64,000 nucleotides of DNA, taken from the NCBI GenBank assembly GCA_003460745.1, contig QTVU01000002.1:1-64000 (forward strand), written 5' to 3'. Positions within the stretch are counted from its first letter, which is position 1. Every line of letters begins with the position of its first letter. Both the position numbers and the translations under genes were made by a program. Shown piece by piece: positions 18,967 to 29,360 of the stretch. Source of the stretch: Firmicutes bacterium AM55-24TS (GTDB lineage: Bacteria; Bacillota; Clostridia; UBA1381). The notes under the pieces were generated by a model. The model was not told where the DNA came from, searched no databases, and worked only from the letters and a program-made list of their open reading frames with translations.

Positions 18967-19132
18967 ACCACACAAAACTAAATTATTTGGTATTATCGCA
19001 CGCATTTTTAATTATGTTAAAAATGCAAGCTCTTTTTGCGTGCTTTTATACCGTAAAAAGTTTTGTGTGGTAACAATTCCGAGCTCTGCATTTTTTAAGC
19101 GTGGCTCAGAATTGTTGCCACGCTTTTTTTAT
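18967..19132 (+). ncRNA. Riboswitch-like structured leader (or sRNA) upstream of the LRR protein
   Basis: A long nested hairpin has CCACACAAAACT (18968-18979) with AGTTTTGTGTGG (19059-19070), GGTAT/ATACC, then GCACGCA/TGCGTGC (18998/19037), with an inner GCATTTTTAA/TTAAAAATGC alternative. The 3' end can form either an 18-bp stem 19067-19084/19104-19121 (one wobble, one mismatch) or a terminator AAGCGTGGC/GCCACGCTT (19097-19125) followed by T7. The two share 19104-19105 and 19117-19121 and so exclude each other. GGAGG and the ATG of the next gene follow at 19151 and 19165. No known class was recognised. Confidence 0.65.
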
Positions 19133-19164
19133 TATTAAAATTTATTTTATGGAGGTAAAAGATT

Positions 19165-20841
19165 ATGAAAAAAAGAGTTTGTGGAATTATATTAATAATT
19201 TCAATTTTTATGACGTTTGTGCCGTATATATATGCGGCAACGGTAGTTGACAGCGGTACTTGCGGTGATAACGCAACATGGTCGCTCAACAGCAGCGGAA
19301 CGCTGACAATCAGCGGTACAGGTGAAATTTATGACGGATATGGCGAAAATTCTGAGCAACCTTGGTATAATTTAAAAGACAATATAAAGTCGGTAGTTAT
19401 AAACTATGGTATTACAAATATTCCATTCGCCGCTTTTCGTGATTTTCAAAACATAACAAGTATTTCACTTTCAAACAGTATCGAAAGAATAGAATTAGGG
19501 GCTTTTATTAATTGTACAAAGCTATCTGATGTTTCAATTCCAGACAGCTGCAAATATTTAGCAAACGATGCTTTTGCCAGAACAAAATGGTATAACAACC
19601 AACCTAACGGAGTTGTTTATTGCGGAAACTTCTTATACACCTATAAAGGAACAATGCCGTCCAATACTTCTATTAATGTAAAAAACGGAACTATCGGTAT
19701 TTGTGGCGGATTTTATAACGAATCAAATTTAGTAAGTGTTACTTTTCCAAATACGTTAGAATATATAGATAACAGAGCTTTTTCATACTGCACAGGACTT
19801 ACATCTATAACACTTCCTAAAAATCTAAAAAATATCGGAACTGAAGCTTTTTCTAATTGCCAGAATTTAAAAAACATTACTTTACCTGACAATGTTGAAT
19901 ACATAGGTCGTTTAGCCTTTTCAGATACTGCCTGGTACAACAACCAATCTAACGGTTTGGTGTACCTAAATAATTGGTTACTCACATTAAAAGGAGATAC
20001 TATAAAGCAAGCGAATACTATAACCGTAAAAAATAATACAATCGGAATTGCGGTCAATGCCTTTGGAGATGACGAGTATTATATATATGATGAACTAGGC
20101 GATGGCGCTCACGCTTCCACTATAAATTTACCAAACAGCATAAAATACATAAATGATGATGCATTTTCAAAATGTCGTTACCTTACTAAAATTAATATAC
20201 CGGACGGGGTTGAAACTTTAAATTGTTTTTCTCACTGCAAAAGCCTTGCTTCAATTAATATTCCCGACAGTGTAAAGACACTTGGTGGATTTTATGATAC
20301 GGCTCTTACGAATATCACTATCCCGCCGAATGTAACCGAAATTATGCAAAGTGCGTTTCTTTCCTGTACTTCGTTGAAAGAATTATCTATTCCGGTAAGC
20401 GTTACAAAGATAGATAATGGTGCTTTCGATGGTTGTACGACTTTAACCGATGTGTATTACAGCGGAACCAAAGAACAATGGGATAACATCAATATTGACA
20501 CTCGATACGACTCAAACGCACCATTGCTCAATGCTACAATTCATTTTGCAAAAGAAATCACAAACAAACCTGTAATAACGAGTTCACAAGTCACAAAGAC
20601 AAATAATACATATACTTTCAACGTAAATGTATCCGATGTAACATCGGATTGTGAGTTGATTGTAGTTCTTTACAAAAACGGAAAAGTTGCAAATGTCAAA
20701 ACAACTACTTTAACATCAAATGCAACAAATAACAAAACTTTAAACTTGACGGCTACCAATGCCGACAGTGCAAAAATATTTATATGGGACAGTCTTAAAA
20801 ATATGATACCTTTATGTAATGCCGTAACAAAAAATCTTTAA
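19165..20841 (+). CDS. Secreted BspA-type leucine-rich-repeat protein
   Basis: A 558-residue exported protein. It has a signal peptide (about 1-25, MKKRVCGIILIISIFMTFVPYIYA), an N-terminal segment common in this family (CGDNATWSLNSSGTLTISGTG) and about nine LRR_5 units of about 23 residues (pattern ITLPKNLKNIGTEAFSNCQNL) over about 70-450. The repeat train is broken twice by WYNNQPNG-type inserts. The last 95 residues form a beta domain (NTYTFNVNVSD ... SAKIFIWDSLKNMIPL) that I associate with Clostridial surface enzymes. No sortase, SLH or lipobox anchor is seen. Such proteins usually bind ligands or host/plant surfaces. GGAGG precedes the ATG. Its ligand is unknown. Confidence 0.88.
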   Translation: MKKRVCGIILIISIFMTFVPYIYAATVVDSGTCGDNATWSLNSSGTLTISGTGEIYDGYGENSEQPWYNLKDNIKSVVINYGITNIPFAAFRDFQNITSISLSNSIERIELGAFINCTKLSDVSIPDSCKYLANDAFARTKWYNNQPNGVVYCGNFLYTYKGTMPSNTSINVKNGTIGICGGFYNESNLVSVTFPNTLEYIDNRAFSYCTGLTSITLPKNLKNIGTEAFSNCQNLKNITLPDNVEYIGRLAFSDTAWYNNQSNGLVYLNNWLLTLKGDTIKQANTITVKNNTIGIAVNAFGDDEYYIYDELGDGAHASTINLPNSIKYINDDAFSKCRYLTKINIPDGVETLNCFSHCKSLASINIPDSVKTLGGFYDTALTNITIPPNVTEIMQSAFLSCTSLKELSIPVSVTKIDNGAFDGCTTLTDVYYSGTKEQWDNINIDTRYDSNAPLLNATIHFAKEITNKPVITSSQVTKTNNTYTFNVNVSDVTSDCELIVVLYKNGKVANVKTTTLTSNATNNKTLNLTATNADSAKIFIWDSLKNMIPLCNAVTKNL

Positions 20842-20849
20842 TAAACATA

Positions 20850-20881
20850 AAATGCAGTGATTTTTTATAATCACTGCATTT
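20850..20881. terminator. Bidirectional terminator between the LRR gene and fumB
   Basis: AAATGCAGTGATT / AATCACTGCATTT with a six-base loop, between convergent genes. Confidence 0.8.
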
Positions 20882-20884
20882 AAT

Positions 20885-21436
20885 TTATATCTCTCTGTAC
20901 TTTGCCTGACCTATTTCGTAAAGGTCGTTACCCTCGCAATCTATAAGCACGACTGCCGGGAAATTTTCGACTTCAAGTTTTCTGATTGCCTCAGTACCCA
21001 AATCGTCATATGCGACAACTTCGGCTTTTTTTATCGACTGTGCAATCAATGCACCCGCACCGCCGATTGCACCAAGATACACAACGGTATTACGTTTCAT
21101 TGCGTCAACAACTTCTTTGCTTCTTGCGCCCTTGCCTATCATACAGCCAAGTCCGTTATCTAAAAGCATCGGCGTGTACGCGTCCATTCTGCCGGCTGTA
21201 GTCGGTCCGCAAGAGCCGATAACTTCGCCGGGTTTAGCAGGACACGGACCTGCATAATAAATCACGTTGTCGGTCAAATCTATCGGGAACGGTATTCCGT
21301 TTTTGAAATTTGTCGTCATTCTTTCGTGTGCCGCGTCACGCGCTGTGTATATTGTTCCTGTTATAAGCACGCTGTCGCCTGCTTTCAGGTCTTTAATTTT
21401 ATCCTTTGTAAATGGTGTTGTGAGTCGTTTTTCCAT
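20885..21436 (-). CDS. fumB: Fumarate hydratase class I, beta subunit
   Basis: A 183-residue beta subunit matching the C-terminal half of class I fumarase. Signatures are GDSVLITGTIYTARDAAHERM, the GPTTAGRMDAYTPMLLDNG loop that contacts substrate, and the GAIGGAGALIAQSIKKAEVVAYDDLGTEAIRKLEVENFPAVV block. It should pair with the alpha subunit at 6642-7484, an unusual separation since the two are normally adjacent. It starts one base after the HAD phosphatase stop with a GGAGGGAG site inside that gene's end, so the two are translationally coupled. Confidence 0.92.
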   Translation of the reverse strand: MEKRLTTPFTKDKIKDLKAGDSVLITGTIYTARDAAHERMTTNFKNGIPFPIDLTDNVIYYAGPCPAKPGEVIGSCGPTTAGRMDAYTPMLLDNGLGCMIGKGARSKEVVDAMKRNTVVYLGAIGGAGALIAQSIKKAEVVAYDDLGTEAIRKLEVENFPAVVLIDCEGNDLYEIGQAKYREI

Positions 21437-22471
21437 TTATTCTCCCTCCACTAAAAAATCTTCTACACTTTTTAAAATATAGTTCGCCCCAAGTTTTTCA
21501 AAATAACCTCTTGCTCTCTCGCCTTGTATTCCCGTAAGCACCGCACAAAAGTCTGCGCCCATCGCCTGTGCCGCCAGAATATCCGCACCTGCGTCGCCGA
21601 CAACCAGTGTAGTCTTTATTTTCGCTTTATCATAATCGCCGTCAACAATGCGTTTATTGCTGTAATCAGTGCCGTAAAGCGCCTTTAGGAACATATATGG
21701 GTGCGGCTTTGTAAGTGCATTGTTGTTAAGCTCTTTTTCAGCTTCGACAACATTGTCAAAATTGCAAAGTCCGTTTTGTGCAAAATACTGCTGTATCCCC
21801 CAATTTTCAATCGGCGGCAGCATTTCTATATACGGTCTGCCCGTACCTGTACAAACGCGTTTATTTCGGCTTAAAAGACTCATTATTGTAACAAGTTTAT
21901 TCTTATCGACAATCGGTTCTTCCTTATATAAAAGCCCCGTTTTGCCCGTATTAATCGGTATATAGCCAAAAGTCTTTTCAAACAGTTCATCACCAAGAAA
22001 CCACGTCTGAAATATATCTCGCATAGTCGTCCACATAGTTCCGTTGCGTTTCAGCCATTCATAATCAAAACCTGTTTTTTCGGCACATTTAATTGCAAGA
22101 TTATCGTATTCATCAATAATATTGTCTGACAATGACCTTGCATATTCAAGCACTTTGTCAAAATAATTCCAATCAGTTTTTCCGTTGCATATCCATGCTA
22201 TAAGCACCGTCACATAACCCAAATCCCAATTTGAATTAACGCCCTTGCCTTTTAAAACGCTTATCATCTCATCGTCCGAAAAAACGTGGCTTCGTATTTT
22301 TGAAATATTTTGCATACACTCTGTGGCATTAATTTTTTGACCGCTGTTATAATTCAGATATTCCCAGACAGTGAGTGCCGCACAATTCCAATAATTCTGT
22401 TCACTTGTTATAACACCGTCCATATCAAATATAACGGTATCGTATTTATCAAGAAATTTTGCGAGTTTCAT
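21437..22471 (-). CDS. HAD superfamily hydrolase (phosphatase-like)
   Basis: A 344-residue HAD-family enzyme. Motif I is FDMDGV (15-20, nucleophile Asp), motif III is KPHP, and motif IV is VVGDAGADILAAQAMGA. A long helical cap (about 30-210) separates motifs I and II, larger than in PGP-type phosphatases. It probably hydrolyses a phosphorylated metabolite; the substrate is unknown. It is coupled to fumB downstream (stop and next start adjacent). An 88-base spacer containing a large palindrome separates it from hisB. Confidence 0.82.
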   Translation of the reverse strand: MKLAKFLDKYDTVIFDMDGVITSEQNYWNCAALTVWEYLNYNSGQKINATECMQNISKIRSHVFSDDEMISVLKGKGVNSNWDLGYVTVLIAWICNGKTDWNYFDKVLEYARSLSDNIIDEYDNLAIKCAEKTGFDYEWLKRNGTMWTTMRDIFQTWFLGDELFEKTFGYIPINTGKTGLLYKEEPIVDKNKLVTIMSLLSRNKRVCTGTGRPYIEMLPPIENWGIQQYFAQNGLCNFDNVVEAEKELNNNALTKPHPYMFLKALYGTDYSNKRIVDGDYDKAKIKTTLVVGDAGADILAAQAMGADFCAVLTGIQGERARGYFEKLGANYILKSVEDFLVEGE

Positions 22472-22513
22472 ATTTGTAATACTTTGTTCCTTTCAGATTT
22501 TATCTGTTTTCAG

Positions 22514-22558
22514 AAATAGGGACACTAAATTTTAGTGTCCCTATTTAGTGTCCCTAAT
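22514..22558. repeat. Perfect 16-bp palindrome with a duplicated arm
   Basis: AAATAGGGACACTAAA (22514-22529) is the exact inverse of 22531-22546 around one base. The right arm is then repeated in tandem as TTTAGTGTCCCTAAT (22544-22558). It probably terminates hisB transcripts on the minus strand, though the U-tract is short. Confidence 0.65.
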
Positions 22559-22559
22559 A

Positions 22560-23177
22560 TTATTCTATTACCCAATCAATTTTTCCGGCTACACCGCTTG
22601 TTTTGCCCTTGCGGCTTTCAGACACTTCAAATACCTTATTCAAAGCACTGCCGAAACTACGGTATATTGCCTCCCAAATATGATGTCCGTTATGACCTTT
22701 TACAAGGTCAATATGAAGTGTACACATAGCCCCCTGTGCAAAACCTTCAAGGAATGTTTCCAAATCCTCCGTATCCATTCCCTCGACTTTTTCACTAAGT
22801 TCAATACCGTGATAATCAATATCGCAATACGCTCTTGATTCAAAGCTCAATGCACATTCCGCTTTTGCCTCGTCTATAATACCGACTGCGTCACCGAAAC
22901 CTCTCGCACCGTCTGTACGGTCGATATATTCCTTTGCCGCCTTACCAAGTGCAATACCTAAATCTTCACATATAACGTGTGTCAAAACAAATTCATCAAG
23001 CTTTAAGTCAACATCAATATTGACCTCACCGCGCCATGCAATATGCTCAATCATATGATTTAAAAACGGTATAGGTGTCTTTATGTACTTTCTGTAATCC
23101 TTTTTAAGCGGTGCAAAATCAAGCACAACGTTCATTTCGGATTCGGTTGTTTTTCGGGTAACTTTTATTCTTTCCAT
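22560..23177 (-). CDS. hisB: Imidazoleglycerol-phosphate dehydratase-like protein (divergent)
   Basis: A 205-residue protein of the HisB fold, which normally removes water from imidazoleglycerol phosphate in histidine synthesis using two Mn ions. HHxxEA is intact in the second half (HHIWEA, 165-170), as is the IDEA segment (101-104). The first metal motif is altered: canonical DHHTxED appears as THVICED (66-72), keeping His67 and Glu71 but with Val68 in place of the second His; FFDHM is FLNHM. The start overlaps the hisD stop (TAATG). It may be a divergent HisB or a paralogue with another substrate. Confidence 0.82.
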   Translation of the reverse strand: MERIKVTRKTTESEMNVVLDFAPLKKDYRKYIKTPIPFLNHMIEHIAWRGEVNIDVDLKLDEFVLTHVICEDLGIALGKAAKEYIDRTDGARGFGDAVGIIDEAKAECALSFESRAYCDIDYHGIELSEKVEGMDTEDLETFLEGFAQGAMCTLHIDLVKGHNGHHIWEAIYRSFGSALNKVFEVSESRKGKTSGVAGKIDWVIE

Positions 23178-24475
23178 TACTTTCTTTCCTTTACTGCCAA
23201 ACCGTGCGTATCAAATCCTTCGACCTTTGCAAATCTGTAAGCGTAATCTCTTACATTTTCAAAACCGTCTTTTGACGCATAGCCTACTGATGAACGCTTT
23301 AAGAAGTCTTGAACACTTACTGATGAATAAGTCTTTGCAAAACCGCCTGTCGGCAAGATTGCGTTAGGACCTAAAACGAAGTTACAAAGTGTTACAGGTG
23401 TGTAATCGCCAAGAAGAATTTCACCTGCATTCTTAATCTTAGGAAGTGTATCGAAAGGCTTTTCTGTCATAACTTCCATATGTTCAGGTGCATATTCATT
23501 TACGAAATCGATTGATTCGTCAAGAGAATTTGTAAGAATTACACCACCGTATGTTGTAAGGTTTGTTTCTATAAATTCTTTTCTCTTCGGAGATATCTTT
23601 TCAAGCTGTCTGTTTACAATCGGAACAACCTTTTCAACAAGTTCCTTTGAGTGAGTAACAAGAAGTGCGGCACTGTCAGGGCCGTGTTCAGCCTCAATCA
23701 TCCAGTCAAGAGCAACCTTTTCAGGGTCAGCCTTTTCATCTGCAAGAACAATAATTTCACTCGGGCCTGCCGGCAAACCTGCATCAATATGGTTTGCAAG
23801 AACTCTCTTTGCGGCAGTTGCATAACTGTTACCCGGGCCAATAATCTTATGACACTTAGGAATTGTTTCAGTACCGTATGCAACGGCTGCAACGGCTTGA
23901 ATACCGCCGACTTTATATATTTCAGTGATACCGATTATCTTTGCCGCTGCCAAAATAGCGTCGTCAACTTCACCTTTTTCGTTCGGAGGTGTTACAACAA
24001 CAATCTTAGGTACTTTCGCAACAACTGCCGGTATACCAAGCATACACAAAACCGATGGGAATGAACCCTTACCGTGAGGAACATACAGACATACGTCTAC
24101 TATCGGAGTAGTCTTTTCGCCTACCATAAGTCCGTCATCGACCATAGTAAACCACATTTCCTCCGGAAGTTGCTTTTCATGGAAATCATATATGTTCTTA
24201 TACGCATATTCAATAGCCTCTCTTGTTTCCTTATCAAGGTTATTGTAGCCTGCCTCTATCTCTTCAGGTGTTACTTTCATTTTATCAGCAGTAAGCTGTA
24301 CACGGTCAAACTTTGCAGTATATTCCAATACTGCTTCGTCACCACGTGCCTTGACATCGTCAGAAACTTCTTTGGCAACTTTCATTTGTTCTGTAATATC
24401 AAGTTCTGCACGTTTCATTATGAAATCATACTGCTCTTTGGTCATTTTTGAAAGTTCATAAATATTCGGGTTCAT
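23177..24475 (-). CDS. hisD: Histidinol dehydrogenase-like protein (altered zinc site)
   Basis: A 432-residue HisD-fold NAD-dependent dehydrogenase. Conserved parts include GPGNSYATAAKRVL (213-226), AGPSEIIVLAD (236-246), AEHGPDS (262-268), APEHME with the catalytic Glu331-His332, and a C-terminal His424. Compared with E. coli HisD, zinc ligand Gln259 is Glu261 and Asp360 is Asn365 (GDY becomes CNF), and GTNHVLPT is GPNAILPT with Ala372; the ligands His262 and His419 are kept. Overlaps hisB by one base and starts 16 bases after dnaJ. Classical histidine synthesis is therefore uncertain. Confidence 0.85.
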   Translation of the reverse strand: MNPNIYELSKMTKEQYDFIMKRAELDITEQMKVAKEVSDDVKARGDEAVLEYTAKFDRVQLTADKMKVTPEEIEAGYNNLDKETREAIEYAYKNIYDFHEKQLPEEMWFTMVDDGLMVGEKTTPIVDVCLYVPHGKGSFPSVLCMLGIPAVVAKVPKIVVVTPPNEKGEVDDAILAAAKIIGITEIYKVGGIQAVAAVAYGTETIPKCHKIIGPGNSYATAAKRVLANHIDAGLPAGPSEIIVLADEKADPEKVALDWMIEAEHGPDSAALLVTHSKELVEKVVPIVNRQLEKISPKRKEFIETNLTTYGGVILTNSLDESIDFVNEYAPEHMEVMTEKPFDTLPKIKNAGEILLGDYTPVTLCNFVLGPNAILPTGGFAKTYSSVSVQDFLKRSSVGYASKDGFENVRDYAYRFAKVEGFDTHGLAVKERK

Positions 24476-24491
24476 TGTCTTCCTCCTAAAT

Positions 24492-25622
24492 TTATTTGTT
24501 CAAGAAATCTTTCATCTTTTCTGCAAAAGATTTCTTTTGTTTATAATTTTTATCTTCTTCAAATTCACGCAAAAGTTCTTTTTGCTTTGAATTAAGGTTT
24601 CTCGGTACTTCTACGTTTACAGTAACGTATTGGTCACCTCTTACCTTACTTCTGATTGACGGAATACCTCTGCCCTTCATTCTGAATTTTGAACCTGTCT
24701 GAGTTCCCTCAGGGATTTTCAGCTCAACAGGGCCGTCAAGTGTAGGTACTTGTACGGTTGCACCCAAAGCAGCCTGTACAAATGATATAGGCATATCTAT
24801 AAATACATTTGTTCCCTCACGTTTAAACATCTGATGCGGATGTACTCTTATTGTAAGAAGTAAGTCGCCGTTAGGACCGCCTTTATCGCCGGCCTCGCCT
24901 TTACCCGAAAGTTGAATTGTCTGACCGTCATCAATACCTGCCGGAATATCAACTTCTATCTTCTTCGATTTTCTTACCTTACCTGTACCGCGACAGTCCG
25001 GGCAAGGATCTTTTACAATCTTACCTTCACCGTGACAGTGCGGACAAGTCGTAACGTTAGTCATATAACCCAGTACAGTTCTTTGTTGTGTACGGATTTG
25101 ACCTGTTCCGTGACAATGCGGACAAGTTTGTGCAGTCGTACCTTTTTTAGCACCACTGCCACCGCAAGTTTCACATTTTTCCTGTGCCTGTATACTCATT
25201 TCTCTGTGACAGCCGAATGCCGCTTCTTCAAAAGTTAGATCAATAATCTTACGAATATCAGCACCGCGTTTTGGTCCGTTTCTTCTTTGACCGCCGCCGA
25301 ATCCTCCGAAACCGCCTCCGAAGAAATCGCCGAATATATCGCCAAAGTCAAAGCCGCCGCCGTTAAAGCCACCGCCGCCCGCTCCGAAGTTCGGGTCAAC
25401 ACCTGCGTGTCCGAATTGGTCGTATTTACTTTTCTTTTCAGGGTCAGAAAGCACTTGATAAGCCTCGTTTACCTCCTTAAACTTTTTCTCCGCCTCTTTA
25501 TTGTTCGGATTAAGGTCAGGATGGTATTTCTTACTCATCTTTCTGAATGCCTTTTTTATTTCATCATCAGAAGCACCCTTTGAAACTCCGAGCACCTCAT
25601 AATAATCTCTTTTTTCAGCCAA
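24492..25622 (-). CDS. dnaJ: Chaperone DnaJ
   Basis: A 376-residue class A DnaJ, co-chaperone that stimulates DnaK ATPase and holds unfolded clients. J domain with HPD (in YHPDLNP, about 35-40), Gly/Phe-rich linker (about 80-115), four CxxCxGxG zinc repeats ([32 protein letters not shown]) and the C-terminal substrate domains. A GTG at 25631 is in frame but fuses with the AGGTAGG site; the TTG at 25622 gives the usual (M)[12 protein letters not shown] start and proper spacing. A terminator separates it from dnaK, so it seems to have its own promoter and to lead a dnaJ-hisD-hisB unit. Confidence 0.96.
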   Translation of the reverse strand: MAEKRDYYEVLGVSKGASDDEIKKAFRKMSKKYHPDLNPNNKEAEKKFKEVNEAYQVLSDPEKKSKYDQFGHAGVDPNFGAGGGGFNGGGFDFGDIFGDFFGGGFGGFGGGQRRNGPKRGADIRKIIDLTFEEAAFGCHREMSIQAQEKCETCGGSGAKKGTTAQTCPHCHGTGQIRTQQRTVLGYMTNVTTCPHCHGEGKIVKDPCPDCRGTGKVRKSKKIEVDIPAGIDDGQTIQLSGKGEAGDKGGPNGDLLLTIRVHPHQMFKREGTNVFIDMPISFVQAALGATVQVPTLDGPVELKIPEGTQTGSKFRMKGRGIPSIRSKVRGDQYVTVNVEVPRNLNSKQKELLREFEEDKNYKQKKSFAEKMKDFLNK

Positions 25623-25642
25623 TTTTTTCACCTACCTATGAT

Positions 25643-25671
25643 ATTATACTACAATATTTTAGTTTTGTAAA
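25643..25671 (-). promoter_or_regulatory. Candidate dnaJ-hisD-hisB promoter
   Basis: On the minus strand, TTTACA (25666-25671), 17-base spacer, TATAAT (25643-25648). The predicted start would leave a leader of only about 15 bases before the TTG codon. No CIRCE is near. Confidence 0.55.
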
Positions 25672-25702
25672 GTGTTAATACAAAGGCTCTGTTAAAAGCC
25701 TT

Positions 25703-25730
25703 AAAAGGACGGACATTTGTCCGTCCTTTT
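25703..25730. terminator. Terminator between dnaK and dnaJ
   Basis: AAAAGGACGGACA / TGTCCGTCCTTTT with a very short loop and T-tracts both ways, ending the hrcA-grpE-dnaK transcript. Confidence 0.75.
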
Positions 25731-25743
25731 AGCGTTTTCATTA

Positions 25744-27588
<1,845 letters not shown>

Positions 27589-27599
27589 CTAATTTATAA

Positions 27600-28133
27600 T
27601 TAATTTGCTACTTTTACCATACTGTGTCTGACTACTCGGCCGTCCTTATATATGTAGCCTTTCATTAAATCCTCGACAACTGTGTTGTCGTCTATTGTTT
27701 CATCTTCAATGTGCATAACCGCATTATGAAGATTAGGGTCAAACTGTTCACCCTCTGCCTTAATCGGCGTAACGCCCAACTTTGAAAGCGTTTCATTGAA
27801 CTGTTTTAAAACCATTTCAATACCGTCTTTCATTTTTTGACCGTCCTCCGACTGAACTTCAGTCGCAAGTGCTCTTTCAAGGTTGTCGCCTATCGAAAGA
27901 ATTGCACCGACCGTATCAATTACCGCGTCACCGTAACGCATATCTTTTTCACGTTGCGAACGCTTTTGGTAGTTGTCATATTCGGCATACAGACGCATAT
28001 ATTTATCCGTCTGTTCTTTCAGCTTTTCTTCAAGGACTTCCTCGTTTGACTTTTCTTCCTCTTTAGGTTCAGCCGTTTTTTCTGTTTCTTTATCTAATGT
28101 CTCCTCATTGACTTCCTCATTCTTCTTAGCCAT
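27600..28133 (-). CDS. grpE: Nucleotide exchange factor GrpE
   Basis: A 177-residue GrpE that releases ADP from DnaK. The N-terminal 45 residues are Glu/Lys-rich and disordered, followed by the long dimerisation helix (EEKLKEQTDKYMRLYAEYDNYQKRSQREK) and the C-terminal beta domain (NLHNAVMHIEDETIDDNTVVEDLMKGYIYKDGRVVRHSMVKVAN). The ATG at 28133 follows an AAAGGGG site; an in-frame start at 28160 overlaps hrcA and has none. Second gene of the operon. Confidence 0.95.
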   Translation of the reverse strand: MAKKNEEVNEETLDKETEKTAEPKEEEKSNEEVLEEKLKEQTDKYMRLYAEYDNYQKRSQREKDMRYGDAVIDTVGAILSIGDNLERALATEVQSEDGQKMKDGIEMVLKQFNETLSKLGVTPIKAEGEQFDPNLHNAVMHIEDETIDDNTVVEDLMKGYIYKDGRVVRHSMVKVAN

Positions 28134-28149
28134 CTGATTACCCCTTTCT

Positions 28150-29187
28150 CTACTCATCACTTATATATTCGTTGAGTATTTTATCTATTTCATTTGAAAT
28201 AAGGTCAAGGCTTGCAAAAACCTTTGAATAATTCATTCGTTTAGGTCCGATAACTCCGATTTTCCCGGCTTTTTTATTGCCGAGTGAATAATTGATAGTT
28301 ACCAATGAGCAATCCTGCAATATTTCAAAATCGTTTTCTTTACCGATTTTAGCCTCAATTCCGTCACCGTCACTTGAGGCAACAAGCTTTTTCAAATTTT
28401 CTTTGTCATCAAGGAAAGTAAATATCTTTTCCGCTTTTTCAACATCGTTGTATTCGGGATATTTCAATATTGACTTTGCATTGTTGACATATATTTCTGT
28501 TTCACCGCTGTCCGTTATCGTTTCATACACAAAGTGCATTATATCAATCAAAACTTTCGGATGAAGTGAAAGTCTGTTTTCAATATCTTTTTGAATATCC
28601 TGTATCTTATCAAACGTTATCTCTCCGGCTTTAAGTCCGGCAAGATGTTCGTTTAATATGTTTGCAAGTGACATACACGTTGCACTGTCAATGTCGATAT
28701 TCATTACCTTGTTTCTTACAGTTCTTGTTACAACAATAAGCATTACCGTTTGCGTGGCAATCGGTACAAGGTCAATCTTGTTAATTTCAAATTCCTGCTC
28801 TTTAGGCGCTGTAACAACCGTTGTATATTCGGTAAGATTTGACGCTATTGCACCGGCATATCTAATCAGCTTTTCAAGCTGACTGACACGCGTTTCAAGT
28901 ACGCTTTGCAGCTGTGCAACTGCTTCCATACCTATTTTATACTTCCGCATAAGCGAATTAACGTAAAATCTGTATCCCTCATCTGACGGAATACGTCCTG
29001 CCGAAGTATGCGGTTGTATCAGATAACCCATTTCTTCAAGGTCTGCCATTTCATTACGGATTGTCGCACTGGACAACCCCAAGTTTTCCTTTTTTGAAAT
29101 TGACCTTGAACCGACAGGTTCAGCAGTGCCTATATATTCATCAATGATTGCTTGCAGGATTTTTCTTTTTCTGTCGTTCAAATCCAT
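28150..29187 (-). CDS. hrcA: Heat-inducible transcription repressor HrcA
   Basis: A 345-residue repressor that binds CIRCE and senses free GroE chaperonin. The winged helix is at the N terminus (DRKRKILQAIIDEYIGTAEPVGSRSIS, then LSSATIRNEMADLEEMGYL), with the family's dimerisation and inserted domains beyond about 100. The ATG at 29187 follows AAAGGA. An in-frame start at 29247 would lie inside the CIRCE element and is rejected. It is the first gene after the CIRCE operator and is therefore autoregulated. Confidence 0.96.
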   Translation of the reverse strand: MDLNDRKRKILQAIIDEYIGTAEPVGSRSISKKENLGLSSATIRNEMADLEEMGYLIQPHTSAGRIPSDEGYRFYVNSLMRKYKIGMEAVAQLQSVLETRVSQLEKLIRYAGAIASNLTEYTTVVTAPKEQEFEINKIDLVPIATQTVMLIVVTRTVRNKVMNIDIDSATCMSLANILNEHLAGLKAGEITFDKIQDIQKDIENRLSLHPKVLIDIMHFVYETITDSGETEIYVNNAKSILKYPEYNDVEKAEKIFTFLDDKENLKKLVASSDGDGIEAKIGKENDFEILQDCSLVTINYSLGNKKAGKIGVIGPKRMNYSKVFASLDLISNEIDKILNEYISDE

Positions 29188-29240
29188 ATACAAACATTCC
29201 TTTCTATCTTTAAACAAGATGTCATATAAGCATTTTCTTG

Positions 29241-29267
29241 TTAGCACTCATACACCTTGAGTGCTAA
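29241..29267 (-). promoter_or_regulatory. CIRCE operator (HrcA binding site)
   Basis: Perfect TTAGCACTC-N9-GAGTGCTAA (29241-29249 and 29259-29267), just downstream of the hrcA promoter. This is the exact consensus for HrcA repression of the hrcA-grpE-dnaK operon. Confidence 0.98.
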
Positions 29268-29274
29268 CAATTAT

Positions 29275-29303
29275 AAGATACCACTATTATACCCGATTGT
29301 CAA
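29275..29303 (-). promoter_or_regulatory. hrcA operon promoter
   Basis: Minus-strand TTGACA (29298-29303), 17-base spacer, TATCTT (29275-29280), with CIRCE over the start region. Confidence 0.8.
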
Positions 29304-29360
29304 GTGATTAATATAACTTTTCATAAAATGTTCATAAATTATCCCATATTGCCAAATTTC

